Shown one piece after another: positions 15,887 through 25,903 of a stretch of DNA of 64,000 nucleotides (the stretch's first letter is position 1; every line of letters begins with the position of its first letter). The translations under genes were made by a program, and so were the position numbers. The DNA comes from Mycolicibacterium sphagni (lineage in GTDB: Bacteria > Actinomycetota > Actinomycetes > Mycobacteriales > Mycobacteriaceae). The stretch spans positions 78,075 to 142,074 of the forward strand of contig NZ_NOZR01000015.1 of NCBI RefSeq assembly GCF_002250655.1, read 5' to 3'. The notes under the pieces were generated by a model. That model saw only the letters and a list, made by a program, of their open reading frames with translations. It did no database searches and was not told where the DNA came from.

Positions 15887-16813
15887 ATGGGTTCCGGGTA
15901 CGACGACCAGGAGCTCGCTGGTGATGCCAGTGCCGAGCGGGCCGCCGACGAGTTGGTCGCCGAGCAGGCCAGTGCCGTCGCTCGCGACGCCAGCATGGCC
16001 GCGCACCGCGAGCCCGAGCCACAGGCCACCGAAGCGGCGTTGCCGCCGGCCGACCTCACCGCGGCCGCGTTCTTCGACGTCGACAACACGCTGGTGCAGG
16101 GCTCGTCGCTGGTGCACTTCGGTCGCGGCCTGGCGGCCCGCAAGTACTTCACCTACGCCGACATGGCCAAGTTCATCTACGCGCAGGCCAAGTTCCAGCT
16201 GACCGGCCGGGAGAACAGCGACGACGTCGCCGAGGGCAGGCGCAAGGCGCTGGCATTCATCGAGGGACGCTCGACCGCGGAGCTGATCGCGGTCGGCGAG
16301 GAGATCTACGACGAGATCATCGCCGACAAGATCTGGCCCGGCACCCGCGCTCTGGCCCAGATGCATCTGGACGCCGGCCAGCAGGTGTGGCTCGTCACTG
16401 CGACCCCCTACGAGCTTGCCCACACGATCGCCCGGAAGCTGGGCTTCACCGGCGCGCTGGGCACCGTCGCGGAGTCCGAGAACGGCGTGTTCACTGGACG
16501 GCTGGTCGGCGACATCCTGCACGGGGTCGGCAAGGCGCACGCCGTGCGGCAGCTGGCCATTCGCGAGGGCCTCAACCTCAAGCGCTGCACGGCTTACTCC
16601 GACAGCTACAACGACGTGCCGATGCTGTCGCTGGTCGGGACGGCAGTCGCCATCAACCCCGACGCCGACCTGCGAGAGCTGGCCCGGGAGCGCGGCTGGG
16701 AGATCCGCGATTTCCGGACCGCGCGCAAAGCGGCGCGCATCGGGGTGCCGTCAGCGCTGGCGCTGGGCGCGGTCGGTGGGGCGCTCGCCGCGGCGGTATC
16801 GCGCAGGCGCTGA
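15887..16813 (+). CDS. HAD-IB family phosphatase (SerB1-like)
   Basis: 308 residues. A polar N-terminal extension of about 55 residues precedes HAD motif I (FFDVDNTLVQGSS). Motif II is VTATPYELA, a basic stretch (KAHAVRQ) follows, and motif III is YSDSYNDVPML. The C-terminus has an Ala-rich segment ending SRRR, possibly a membrane contact. The family includes phosphoserine phosphatases and related lipid or lysophospholipid phosphatases; in M. tuberculosis the orthologous position is called SerB1, but the substrate is unsettled. Probably leaderless. Confidence 0.88.
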   Translation: MGSGYDDQELAGDASAERAADELVAEQASAVARDASMAAHREPEPQATEAALPPADLTAAAFFDVDNTLVQGSSLVHFGRGLAARKYFTYADMAKFIYAQAKFQLTGRENSDDVAEGRRKALAFIEGRSTAELIAVGEEIYDEIIADKIWPGTRALAQMHLDAGQQVWLVTATPYELAHTIARKLGFTGALGTVAESENGVFTGRLVGDILHGVGKAHAVRQLAIREGLNLKRCTAYSDSYNDVPMLSLVGTAVAINPDADLRELARERGWEIRDFRTARKAARIGVPSALALGAVGGALAAAVSRRR

Positions 16814-16860
16814 CTCGGCTCATCCCGGACTTGCCCCCCAGTCTTCGCCATACCCGCTGA

Positions 16861-16866
16861 TAGGCT
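16861..16866 (+). promoter_or_regulatory. -10 box of leaderless dehydratase transcript
   Basis: TAGGCT followed by exactly 6 nt and GTG 16873. The same hexamer and spacing precede ramB (55446). Confidence 0.5.
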
Positions 16867-16872
16867 CCTCCG

Positions 16873-17385
16873 GTGTCAATCGCCAGCGACATCATTGGAA
16901 CCCACTACCGCTACCCGGACTATTACCTGGTCGGCCGGGAGAAGATTCGCGAGTACGCCACGGCGATCCAGTCCGACGATCCGTTGCACTACAGCGAGGA
17001 AGCAGCCAAGGCCGCCGGTTACGCCGATGTGGTGGCCCCGCTGACGTTCATCGCGATCCCGGGACGCCAGGTGCAGCTGGACATCTTCCGCAACTTCGAC
17101 GTCGGGATCAATATCGCCCGCGTCATTCACCGCGATCAGAAGATCCTTTTTCACCGGCCAATCGTGGCCGGCGACAAATTGTTCTTCGATTCCTGGCTGG
17201 ATTCGGTGGTCGAAAGCCACGGCACGGTCATCAGTGAATTGCGCAGCGAAGTCACCGACGAAGAGGGCAAACCGGTGATGACGACCGTTGTGACAATGAT
17301 CGGTGAAGCCGAAGGCGACGAGGAGACCAACGCTCAGGTGGCGGCCATCGCCGCGGCGGCGATGGGCAGGCAAACCGCGCGCTGA
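16873..17385 (+). CDS. MaoC/HadA-like (3R)-hydroxyacyl dehydratase domain protein
   Basis: 170 residues from GTG 16873. It shows the FAS1-type N-terminal dehydratase fold (YRYPDYYLVGREKIREYATAI, DDPLHY, APLTF) and a hot-dog helix region with VIHRDQKILFHRPIVAGD. It is related to the HadA/HadC subunits of mycobacterial FAS-II but lacks a partner subunit next door. It may dehydrate hydroxyacyl thioesters in mycolate or other lipid metabolism. In M. tuberculosis a cyclopropane synthase gene sits beside it; here that gene is absent. Confidence 0.85.
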   Translation: MSIASDIIGTHYRYPDYYLVGREKIREYATAIQSDDPLHYSEEAAKAAGYADVVAPLTFIAIPGRQVQLDIFRNFDVGINIARVIHRDQKILFHRPIVAGDKLFFDSWLDSVVESHGTVISELRSEVTDEEGKPVMTTVVTMIGEAEGDEETNAQVAAIAAAAMGRQTAR

Positions 17386-17415
17386 CTGCGCACGCTGCAA
17401 GCCGACTCGGGCCGC

Positions 17416-18480
<1,065 letters not shown>

Positions 18481-18510
18481 TTCAGTTACCTTCTCCCCAC
18501 CATCGGCCCA

Positions 18511-19584
18511 TCAGCCGCCCCATCGCTGCGCAACGGCGACCGCGCGACTCTCCACAGATCGTACCCATTTGGGGTCAATGATCGGGGTCAAACCTCGGCC
18601 GCGCACGTAATCGTCGAATGCCTCCATCGTCGTCCATTTCGGCGCAAAGCCCAACTCGGAGCGCATTCGGGCGGTATCCATGACGCGCCCGTAATTAAGC
18701 CAGTCCATCTGGTCACGGTTGAGATCGGAAGGCCGGCCCGCCCGTCGCAACGAATACAGTGCCCACACCCCGGAACTCGGCAGCGGAATCGCAATCCGTC
18801 CCGATCGCCGGATCGCCTGCGACATCATGATCACGCCGTCGGCGCCGATGTTGAACGTGCCCGACTTGCCCGCCATCGTGGCGCGCTCCAGCGCCCCCAG
18901 CGCGTCCTGCTCGTGCAGCAACTGCAGCCGTGCGTCGTGGCCGAGCACGGTGGGCACCAGCGGACCGGCCAGATACCGCGACAACGCGGTATCCATCGCC
19001 GGCCCGATCATGTTGGCCAACCTCAAAATCGTGACCGCGATATCGGGCCTGCGGCGGCCGAGCCCGCGCACGTAACCCTCGATGTCGATGCTGTCGCGGG
19101 CGAAGCCCTCACCCGGGGGCCGACGGCTACTGCTGTCCTCGGTGTAGACCACCGGGTCGTGGGCGTGCGAGCCGTAGACCTCGGAGGTGGACTTGAGGAT
19201 CACCCGGCGCACCGACGGCGCCTTCTGGCAGGCCGCGAACAGCTGCATGGCGCCCATCACGTTGATTTCCTTCAACGTGGCGCGCCCACCCGAGCGAGGG
19301 GCGTAGGAAGCCGCCGAAGCGTGCACGACGGTGTCGACTTCGCCGTTTCGAATCACCTTGGCGATAAACGGGTTTCGAATGTCAGCCCGGACGAATTCGG
19401 CCCGGCCCATCCGGCGCAACATGTCCTTGCTCGGCGCGATGGCGTCGACAGCGATGACCTTGTTGATCAACGGGTTCTGCGCCAACCGCGCGGTCAGGTA
19501 ACCGCCGAGGAACCGACAGGCCCCGGTGACCAGCACGACCCTTGGGTAGTGCGGCGCTTCGGTGTCGGTACCGCCGGAATCCAT
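18511..19584 (-). CDS. NAD-dependent epimerase/dehydratase (GalE2-like extended SDR)
   Basis: 357 residues. The Rossmann motif is VTGACRFLGGYLTARL, a variant of GxxGxxG, and Tyr-containing STSEVYGSHA lies where the SDR catalytic Tyr-x3-Lys is expected. The C-terminal part (GLTPIIDPKW) is family-specific. In M. tuberculosis this position is named galE2, but the sugar substrate is unproved. The ATG lies 6 nt after TAGTCT, so the message is probably leaderless despite lying in an operon-like run. Confidence 0.85.
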   Translation of the reverse strand: MDSGGTDTEAPHYPRVVLVTGACRFLGGYLTARLAQNPLINKVIAVDAIAPSKDMLRRMGRAEFVRADIRNPFIAKVIRNGEVDTVVHASAASYAPRSGGRATLKEINVMGAMQLFAACQKAPSVRRVILKSTSEVYGSHAHDPVVYTEDSSSRRPPGEGFARDSIDIEGYVRGLGRRRPDIAVTILRLANMIGPAMDTALSRYLAGPLVPTVLGHDARLQLLHEQDALGALERATMAGKSGTFNIGADGVIMMSQAIRRSGRIAIPLPSSGVWALYSLRRAGRPSDLNRDQMDWLNYGRVMDTARMRSELGFAPKWTTMEAFDDYVRGRGLTPIIDPKWVRSVESRAVAVAQRWGG

Positions 19585-19590
19585 GTGGAC

Positions 19591-19596
19591 AGACTA
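19591..19596 (-). promoter_or_regulatory. -10 box of leaderless epimerase transcript
   Basis: On the minus strand TAGTCT (19596-19591), 6 nt, then ATG 19584. It lies downstream of the bS22 hairpin, so the epimerase gene appears to have its own promoter. Confidence 0.45.
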
Positions 19597-19629
19597 TCGG
19601 CTACAGACTGCGCCCGGCTTAGCGCGACA

Positions 19630-19653
19630 GCTGCCGGGCCAGTGCCCGGCAGC
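19630..19653 (-). terminator. Stem-loop terminator after bS22 gene
   Basis: A perfect 10-bp stem (GCTGCCGGGC / GCCCGGCAGC) with a 4-nt loop begins 5 nt after the bS22 stop. There is no U-tract, which is usual for mycobacterial intrinsic terminators. Confidence 0.65.
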
Positions 19654-19657
19654 GGAT

Positions 19658-19759
19658 TTACTTGCCGAGTTTTCTGCGCTGAACCCGGGTACGACGCAGC
19701 AGCTTGCGGTGCTTCTTCTTCGACATGCGCTTACGCCGCTTCTTGATGACTGAACCCAT
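19658..19759 (-). CDS. Mycobacterial small-subunit ribosomal protein bS22 (33 aa, AURKAIP1/COX24 domain)
   Basis: 33 residues: [19 protein letters not shown] followed by a second basic half ending RRKLGK. More than half of the residues are Lys or Arg. It is the tiny protein seen in mycobacterial 30S structures near the decoding site and later named bS22; this identification is from family knowledge. It is too short for most gene finders. It sits between a HTH gene (116 bp upstream) and a strong hairpin. Confidence 0.9.
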
Positions 19760-19875
19760 GAAAATTCGCTACCTAAGTCCTCGCAGTGCCTGCACCAGCG
19801 CAGGCTTCTTGTGTCCCGGACACCTTACCTAAGCAGGCACGCGGAACGGAAAACGGCCGGTATGAGACCGGCTCG

Positions 19876-20139
19876 TTAACCCGCATCGAAGTAAGAGGTC
19901 TCCAGCAAGTCATGGACGGCCTTGGCATGCACGCGGAAGGAGCGACCTACCCGCACCGCGGGCAGCTCCCCGTTGTGCACCAGGCGGTAGACCGTCATCT
20001 TGCTGACGCGCATCAGCGCAGCTACTTCGGCGACGGTCAGAAATTGAGCTCTGGCGGCCGGCGGACTGTCGGCGCCACCGGCATCACGCGCCGATTTTCC
20101 AGCCGAATCCCGCGCCGATGGCCCGTTCATAGACGTCAT
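19876..20139 (-). CDS. Excisionase/MerR-like helix-turn-helix DNA-binding protein
   Basis: 87 residues. After a 30-residue polar leader comes the winged-helix unit FLTVAEVAALMRVSKMTVYRLVHNGELPAVRVGRSFRVHAKAV, the excisionase-family (BldC/MerR-type) DNA-binding fold. It is a conserved mycobacterial chromosomal gene, not a phage gene, despite the family name. It is located between proC and bS22. The targets are unknown. Confidence 0.88.
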   Translation of the reverse strand: MTSMNGPSARDSAGKSARDAGGADSPPAARAQFLTVAEVAALMRVSKMTVYRLVHNGELPAVRVGRSFRVHAKAVHDLLETSYFDAG

Positions 20140-20277
20140 CGCAACCCAATCCGTCAGGCACGGGCAGTTCCAGCGGCTTCCCCACCGCTGGCACCCAGCC
20201 GTGCATACACGAGGAGAATAGCGTGGCGGATGGGGTTACTGCGACGGGTGTGGGTCAATCCGTCAGAAAAATCTGAA

Positions 20278-21141
20278 CTACTCTGATGTAATTCCGAGCT
20301 GCTCAGAGCGTGTTTTCGCGGCGTCGATGGCAGCGGCGACGGCCGCCCGCACCCCACCCCTCTCGAGTTCCCGCAGGCCAGCGGCCGTGGTCCCGCCCGG
20401 GGAGGTGACCATTGCGCGCAGCCGGGCCGCAGATGTGTCCAGTCCGGTGTCTTCGCCAGCCTCTCGCTGGCTGTCGAGGCGTTCGAGCAGCATTGCCGCC
20501 GATCCGGCCATGGTTTGCACCGCGAGGTCGGTGGCGACCGCTCTGGACAGCCCGTTGGCGACGCCGGCGTCGACCAATGCTTCGACAAATAGGAAGAAGT
20601 ACGCCGGCCCAGAGCCAGAGACGGCCGTAACGGCGTCCAGCTGGCTCTCCGGGACGGTCAACACGTCACCGATGCACCGGAAGACCCCCGCGGCGTCGGC
20701 GAGCTGCTCAGGCGTCGCGAACCGGCCGGCGGCCAGGGCACTGACGCCGGCACCCACCAGGGCCGGGGCGTTGGGCATCACCCGGATCACGGGTGAGCCG
20801 GCGGGCAGCCGGGCCTCGTAGAAACCGATCGTCACGCCGGCGAGGACGGTGACGAAGACCTGCTCGACGGTGTCGCTCTCGGCCTGGGCGGCGGCCTCGG
20901 CGATTTCGGCGACGACGGATTCGGCATCGGCCGGTTTCACCGCGACAATCACGAACGCCGCGGTCTCGACCGCCTCGGAGACCGTTGCGACCTGAACCGA
21001 GTACTTCTCCCCCAGGTACTGAGCCCGCTCCGGCATCCGCTCGGAGACCACGAGGTCTTTGACCTGCCGGCCCGCTCGAAGCAGTCCCGAAAGGATCGCC
21101 TCGCCCATGCTGCCGCCGCCGATGATCGCGATTCTGGCCAT
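20278..21141 (-). CDS. proC: Pyrroline-5-carboxylate reductase
   Basis: 287 residues. It performs the last step of proline synthesis, reducing P5C with NAD(P)H. The N-terminal nucleotide motif is IIGGGSMGEAIL; the C-terminal signature DAVTAVSGSGPAYFF and VTSPGGTTAAGL are complete. It lies in the leftward operon after the thioesterase gene (22 bp). Confidence 0.97.
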   Translation of the reverse strand: MARIAIIGGGSMGEAILSGLLRAGRQVKDLVVSERMPERAQYLGEKYSVQVATVSEAVETAAFVIVAVKPADAESVVAEIAEAAAQAESDTVEQVFVTVLAGVTIGFYEARLPAGSPVIRVMPNAPALVGAGVSALAAGRFATPEQLADAAGVFRCIGDVLTVPESQLDAVTAVSGSGPAYFFLFVEALVDAGVANGLSRAVATDLAVQTMAGSAAMLLERLDSQREAGEDTGLDTSAARLRAMVTSPGGTTAAGLRELERGGVRAAVAAAIDAAKTRSEQLGITSE

Positions 21142-21163
21142 GTCCGAGAACCCTAATGGAGGG

Positions 21164-21961
21164 CTACTGGGCGGGCACCAAGGCCAGCTGGCGGGTCTGC
21201 ACGATGATGCGCCCCTCGCTGTCGACCACGGTGTGGTCCTCGTCGAACCAGTCCTGGCCGATCTGCGTCGTCGTGCAGGCCACCCGCAGCCAGCCGTCGG
21301 CGGGCAGCCCCCGCAGATACGCGGTCATCTGCACCGTCGGAGCCCAGCCACGGCGGTCGACCGCGTAGCAGACCGGCACCGAGATATCCCCGCACATCAG
21401 CGCGAACAACACGTCCACCGACCCCTCCTTGGGCCGGACCCAGATCTTGAACACCGGGGCGCCGGACTCGGTGACCGTCTCGGTCAACTCGGGCCGGATA
21501 TCGCAGCCGCGAGCCAGATTGTTGATCGCGGCCGCGGGATGCCCCGGCCCGATCGGCTCGATATGGGCGGGCGGCTCCACGCTCATCAGCGCCGTCACCG
21601 GATTGGCCGACAACAGCGGCTGCACATGGTGCTCGGGGTCGCCGAGGGTGACCACCGCCCGCACGCAGATCCGCTCGCCCTGAGACAGCGCCACGTCCAC
21701 CAGGCCGATCCGGCGGCCGCGCTTCTGCACCGTAGTGACCAGACGCACCGGACCGGGGTCGGGGGCGGACAGGAAATCCGCCGACACCGCCACCGGCTCA
21801 AAGCCTTCATGGGAGTACGCCTCGCGGGCGGCCTTGGCGCACAGCGCCAGCATCACTCCGCCGTGGACTTTGGGCCCAATTGTCCAGTGCTCGTTGAGGT
21901 TTGCGTCAAAGCCGCCATCAGTGGACTGAAGCACCATCGCATCGTCGAACCGGGGGTACAT
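21164..21961 (-). CDS. Thioesterase family protein (TesB-like double hot-dog)
   Basis: 265 residues from ATG 21961 (GAAAGG upstream); the TTG just before it is less likely. HWTIGPKVHGGVMLAL is the N-terminal hot-dog helix and a second hot-dog half begins near residue 150 (VFKIWVRPKEGSVDVLFALM). It probably hydrolyses acyl-CoA thioesters. It belongs to the conserved run with the isomerase-like gene and proC. The exact substrate cannot be inferred. Confidence 0.8.
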   Translation of the reverse strand: MYPRFDDAMVLQSTDGGFDANLNEHWTIGPKVHGGVMLALCAKAAREAYSHEGFEPVAVSADFLSAPDPGPVRLVTTVQKRGRRIGLVDVALSQGERICVRAVVTLGDPEHHVQPLLSANPVTALMSVEPPAHIEPIGPGHPAAAINNLARGCDIRPELTETVTESGAPVFKIWVRPKEGSVDVLFALMCGDISVPVCYAVDRRGWAPTVQMTAYLRGLPADGWLRVACTTTQIGQDWFDEDHTVVDSEGRIIVQTRQLALVPAQ

Positions 21962-21976
21962 CAATACCTTTCTCGC

Positions 21977-22822
21977 TCATCGCAACAGATGGGTGCGCGC
22001 GAACTGAAGCGACTCGACCAACAGCGCCTCGCGCTCGGCCTTGGTACGCGCCCCAGAAGTGGTGACTTCGAGGATCACATGCCCGGTGAAGTCGCTGGCG
22101 GCCAGCATCTGACACACCTCGACGGTGGGCTGAGTTCCCCGGCCGGGCACCAGGTGTTCGTCGGTCGAGGCACCGTTGCCGTCGCACAGGTGCAGGTGCA
22201 CCAGGCCGGATCCCATCCGCTCGGCCATGTCCAGGGCGTCGGTGCCCGCCGTGGCGGTATGCGACAGATCCAGCGTGTAGTGGGCATGGTCCCCGTCGAG
22301 CGGGTCATAGGACGGCGCGAACGCCGAAATGCCCACGCCGGGACGGCCTCCCCGCTTACGCATCCGCTCGATCGACGGATCACCCGAGCCGAAGAACCGG
22401 TCGGCACGGAACGGGAACATGTTCTCCACCGCGACCAGCACGTCGCTGCGGCTCTCCAATTCGGCGACCTGCTCGCTGAAGCCCTCGGCATAGCGGCGCT
22501 GCCACCGGAACGGCGGGTGCACCACAACAGTCTGTGCGCCAAGGCGTTCGGCGGCCTGGACACTGCGGGTCAGCTTCGGGATGGGATTGGCGCCCCACAC
22601 CCGCTGCGAGATCAGCAGACATGGCGCATGCACCGACAATACGGGCATGTTGTAGCGGCGCGACAGCTTGGCGATAGCCCCGATGTCCTGACTGACGGTC
22701 TCGGCCCACACCATGAGTTCGACACCGTCGTAACCCAATTCGGCCGCGTACTCGAAAGCGGCCTCGGTCCTCAGCGGATAGACCGAGGCCGTCGACAGAC
22801 CAACCTTGATTGCGGGGCGCAC
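21977..22822 (-). CDS. Sugar phosphate isomerase/epimerase (xylose-isomerase-like TIM barrel)
   Basis: 281 residues, GTG start. AP-endonuclease-2 type barrel features: VGLSTASVYPL, ELGYDGVELMVW, LSVHAPCLL, VVVHPPF, VENMFPF, DLSHTATAGTDAL, VHLHLCDG and HVILEVT with metal-ligand His/Glu/Asp residues. The function of this mycobacterial orthologue is not established. It overlaps no gene but is 8 bp from the membrane protein upstream. Confidence 0.85.
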   Translation of the reverse strand: MRPAIKVGLSTASVYPLRTEAAFEYAAELGYDGVELMVWAETVSQDIGAIAKLSRRYNMPVLSVHAPCLLISQRVWGANPIPKLTRSVQAAERLGAQTVVVHPPFRWQRRYAEGFSEQVAELESRSDVLVAVENMFPFRADRFFGSGDPSIERMRKRGGRPGVGISAFAPSYDPLDGDHAHYTLDLSHTATAGTDALDMAERMGSGLVHLHLCDGNGASTDEHLVPGRGTQPTVEVCQMLAASDFTGHVILEVTTSGARTKAEREALLVESLQFARTHLLR

Positions 22823-22829
22823 TGAAAAA

Positions 22830-23831
22830 TCAGGTCGACTGCAGCAGCGCCAACGGTCCGAGTGTGACCAGCGCCCCGACCGCCACGGCGATCAGAGTGC
22901 TGGCGATGTCCTCGGTTTTCCGGACGATTCGGACGGCCACTACGAGGCCCAGGATGACCAGTACCGACAGCACCAGCGCGACGATGTTGTTCCACCGCCA
23001 CAGCTGGTCGAACGCAACGAAGAGCCCGGCGCCGAATGCGACCGCCAGGATCGACTGGCCGACGACCAGCACGGCGCGCCACAGCGCGGTCAGCTTGGTC
23101 TCGCGGGGTAGGCCCTCGGGCGCTTCGGTCTCGGTCGCCGCCGCGCCGCCGTCGTGCTCGTCGTCGCGGACCCCACCACGGCGGGCGAGGTCGTCGGCCA
23201 CCGTCTGCCCGCCGAACAGGGTGCCCCCGGAGGACCGCAGATAAGACTGCAGCTCGGCGGCGTCGTCTGCCTGCTCCTCGGGCGCCAGATCCAGTGCCGG
23301 GGCGGCTTCGTCGAGCGGGTCGAACGCCATCTGCTCGGCATCCGATGCGTCAGCATCCTCAGCCGAGGCATCCGCCGGCTGCGGCTCGGGTCTGCGCAGG
23401 GGCCGCGGGTCATAAGCCTTCTCAGGACCGCGTTCCTTACGGGGAAGCGGACTGTCCGCACGCGTCGGCGGTGGATCAAAGGGCCTCACCGGCGTCTCCT
23501 CGGCGGCGACGGCCGTCGCCGGGGCCGATCCGTTGGTGGCCTTAGGCACCACCGGCTCGGGGGCGATCGGCTCCTCGCCGACCGGCTCCTCAGCCACCTC
23601 CACATCGGTCACGTCGACGTCTGTCACGTCTACATCCCGCGTGATCGGGATCTCACCGGTGCGGATGATCGGGATCTCGCCGGTCAGTTCCGCGACGGTC
23701 ACCGCGTCGTTGTTGCCGCGCCGGCGGCGGCGTCGCCCCCCGACCGGTGGTGAGCCGATCGTTCCATTCTTGGCGAGCAGCTCGGCCACCGAGATCGGCC
23801 GGCTGTTCTCGCTGTCATCTGGTGCAGTCAT
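22830..23831 (-). CDS. Proline-rich membrane protein with acidic cytoplasmic domain
   Basis: 333 residues. The N-terminal 240 residues are soluble, with a basic patch (GGRRRRRRGNN), repeated TGEIPI/TDVDVTDV segments and acidic low-complexity sequence. Three membrane helices follow at the C-terminus (about 248-270, 276-297 and 304-328). It is conserved next to ppx in mycobacteria, with function unknown. Its ATG overlaps the ppx stop by 4 bp. Confidence 0.8.
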   Translation of the reverse strand: MTAPDDSENSRPISVAELLAKNGTIGSPPVGGRRRRRRGNNDAVTVAELTGEIPIIRTGEIPITRDVDVTDVDVTDVEVAEEPVGEEPIAPEPVVPKATNGSAPATAVAAEETPVRPFDPPPTRADSPLPRKERGPEKAYDPRPLRRPEPQPADASAEDADASDAEQMAFDPLDEAAPALDLAPEEQADDAAELQSYLRSSGGTLFGGQTVADDLARRGGVRDDEHDGGAAATETEAPEGLPRETKLTALWRAVLVVGQSILAVAFGAGLFVAFDQLWRWNNIVALVLSVLVILGLVVAVRIVRKTEDIASTLIAVAVGALVTLGPLALLQST

Positions 23832-24844
23832 CGTGTGCCTCTCGATCGGACGGCAGTCGACCGATCAAAACCCTTGTTTCCAGCATCCCCCACCGAGGTT
23901 TCCACCAGGGCAGTTCCGTCAGCTTCACTGTCGAGTCGGCGCAGGATTATGCCCTCGCGTAGTGCCCAGGGACAGATGTCGACGGATTCCAATGACAGTG
24001 CTCGCATGCTCGCCTCCGCCACCAGAGCGCCGGCCACTATCTGCGGCGCCCGCTCGGCACTGACTCCCTCCAACTCGGCACGATCTGTCGTGGTCATCCT
24101 AGAGATGAAAGATATGAGCTGCCTCAGGCCGTTGGCCGTGAGCGTCCGCTTGACCCTGGGCCCGGCACCCGACGGGGCGGCGCCGGTGAGCCTGGCCAGC
24201 GAACGGAATGTCTTGGATGTCGCCACCGCAAGGTCGGGAAGGCCGGCGTCCAAGACGAACGCACTGGCCTCGGCGAGCTCGTTGTCCAGCCAGTCGCGCA
24301 GCATGGCCACCCGGCGCCGCCCGGGCGGATCGTCGGGCAGCCACTCGCGGGTCAGCCGGCCGGCGCCCAGCGGCAGTGACAGCGCCACCTCGGGCGCCTC
24401 GTCGACACCGTTGGACAGCTCCAGAGAGCCGCCGCCGATATCGAGGTTGATGATGCGTCCGGCGCTCCAGCCATACCACCGCCGCACCGCCAGGAAGGTC
24501 AGCCGCGATTCGTTGGCGCCCGACAGGACCTGCAGGTTCACCCCGGTCTCAGCCAGCACGCGGGCCAGCACATCCTCGGAATTCTTGGCGTCGCGAACCG
24601 CCGAGGTGGCGAAGGCCATTAGGTCGGCGCAGCCGGAGCTCGCGGCGATCTTGGCGAACTCGTCGACGGTGTCGATCAGCTTGTCGGCGCCGCGGCGGGT
24701 CAGCTTGCCGGAGTCGTCGATCGCCTCGGCGAGCCGCAGCGCGGCTTTCGTCGAGCTCATCGGAGTTGGATGGCCGCCGCGGTGCGCATCGACCACCAGC
24801 AGATGAACTGTATTGCTGCCCACGTCGAGCACGCCTAATCGCAC
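23828..24844 (-). CDS. ppx1: Exopolyphosphatase, Ppx/GppA family
   Basis: 338 residues, GTG start. ASKHA phosphatase motifs: phosphate-1 loop LDVGSNTVHLLVVDA, FATSAVRDAKN and phosphate-2 DIGGGSLEL. Shorter than E. coli Ppx (513), matching the short mycobacterial PPX1 that removes phosphate from short-chain polyphosphate. It is the first gene of the leftward run down to the acyltransferase. The polyphosphate-using kinase PPK2 lies elsewhere in the window (50.1 kb). Confidence 0.9.
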   Translation of the reverse strand: MRLGVLDVGSNTVHLLVVDAHRGGHPTPMSSTKAALRLAEAIDDSGKLTRRGADKLIDTVDEFAKIAASSGCADLMAFATSAVRDAKNSEDVLARVLAETGVNLQVLSGANESRLTFLAVRRWYGWSAGRIINLDIGGGSLELSNGVDEAPEVALSLPLGAGRLTREWLPDDPPGRRRVAMLRDWLDNELAEASAFVLDAGLPDLAVATSKTFRSLARLTGAAPSGAGPRVKRTLTANGLRQLISFISRMTTTDRAELEGVSAERAPQIVAGALVAEASMRALSLESVDICPWALREGIILRRLDSEADGTALVETSVGDAGNKGFDRSTAVRSRGTR

Positions 24845-24940
24845 GTGAACAAAACTAGCGTGCTAGTCCACCACGACACTTACGACATGGGGCAAAAGCC
24901 AGCGAGAAGCCGGAGCCCTTGTCGACTACCGTTGGGCGCT

Positions 24941-25717
24941 GTGACAAATGGGCACCCTGGCGAGGTTGAACTCGACTTCCCGCGCGAGTGGGTGGAGTTC
25001 TACGACCCGGACAATGCGGAACACCTCATCGCCGCAGACCTGACGTGGCTGCTATCCAACTGGACGTGCGTGTTCGGTACACCCGCGTGCAAGGGCACGG
25101 TCGAGGGACGTCCGGACGACGGTTGCTGCTCGCACGGGGCGTTCCTGTCCGATGACGACGACCGCGCCCATCTCGACGACGCGGTCAAGAAGCTGACCGA
25201 CGCCGATTGGCAATTCCGGGACAAGGGGCTGGGCCGCAAGGGCTACCTCGAGATGGACGAGTTCGACGACAAGCCCAGCCTGCGCACCCGCAAGTACAAG
25301 GGCGCCTGCATCTTCCTGAACCGTCCGGGGTTCCCGACCGGGATCGGCTGCGCCCTGCACACCAAAGCCATCAAGCTCGGGGTCGAACCGCTCACGATGA
25401 AGCCGGAGATCTGCTGGCAGCTGCCCATCCGGCGCAGTCAGGAGTGGATCACCCGGCCGGACGGCACCGAAGTGCTCAAGACCACGATCACCGAGTACGA
25501 CCGGCGTGGCTGGGGCGAGGGCGGCGCGGATCTGCACTGGTATTGCACGGGTGACCCCGCGGCTCACGTCGGAAAGAAGCAGGTCTGGGAGTCCTACGGC
25601 CCCGAGTTGACGGAGCTGCTCGGCGAGAAGGCCTACGCCGAACTGGCGGCCATGTGCAGACGGCGCAGTGGTTTCCCGCTGATCGCCGTGCATCCGGCCA
25701 CCCGCGCCGCGCAGTAG
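24941..25717 (+). CDS. Conserved actinobacterial hypothetical protein, Cys-rich
   Basis: 258 residues from GTG 24941. The frame is open back to a GTG at 24845, but that start would abut the divergent ppx start, leaving no promoter space. The sequence is highly conserved in type (DFPREWVEFYDPDN) with cysteines in CVFGTPACKG, DGCCSHGAFLSDDDD, CIFLNRPGFPTGIGCALH and CWQLP, suggesting a metal or FeS site. No signal peptide. The function is unknown; it corresponds to the M. tuberculosis gene divergent from ppx1. Confidence 0.8.
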   Translation: MTNGHPGEVELDFPREWVEFYDPDNAEHLIAADLTWLLSNWTCVFGTPACKGTVEGRPDDGCCSHGAFLSDDDDRAHLDDAVKKLTDADWQFRDKGLGRKGYLEMDEFDDKPSLRTRKYKGACIFLNRPGFPTGIGCALHTKAIKLGVEPLTMKPEICWQLPIRRSQEWITRPDGTEVLKTTITEYDRRGWGEGGADLHWYCTGDPAAHVGKKQVWESYGPELTELLGEKAYAELAAMCRRRSGFPLIAVHPATRAAQ

Positions 25718-25746
25718 CTGTCTGAGCCGCCGGTCCGGCCGCTCAG

Positions 25747-25763
25747 CGACGGCGGAGCCGTCG
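25747..25763 (+). terminator. Stem-loop after Cys-rich conserved gene
   Basis: CGACGGC, GGA, GCCGTCG form a 7-bp stem with a 3-nt loop 30 bp after the stop, followed by a T-richer stretch (GTTATTTG). Confidence 0.5.
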
Positions 25764-25903
25764 GATAGCGTTATTTGCTAAATCTGCATCATTTTGCACG
25801 GAATTCGTGACTCAGCTCATGTGACGAACTGGTTGCCTTATGCCCTAAGCGCAGTTACGGTGCAGTTAATAACAGTTCCCTGATCCGAGGGCAGATTTTA
25901 GCT

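Noticed and set aside
19876..20139. Phage excisionase
   Set aside because: The family name only; it sits in a conserved chromosomal block with no integrase or phage genes.
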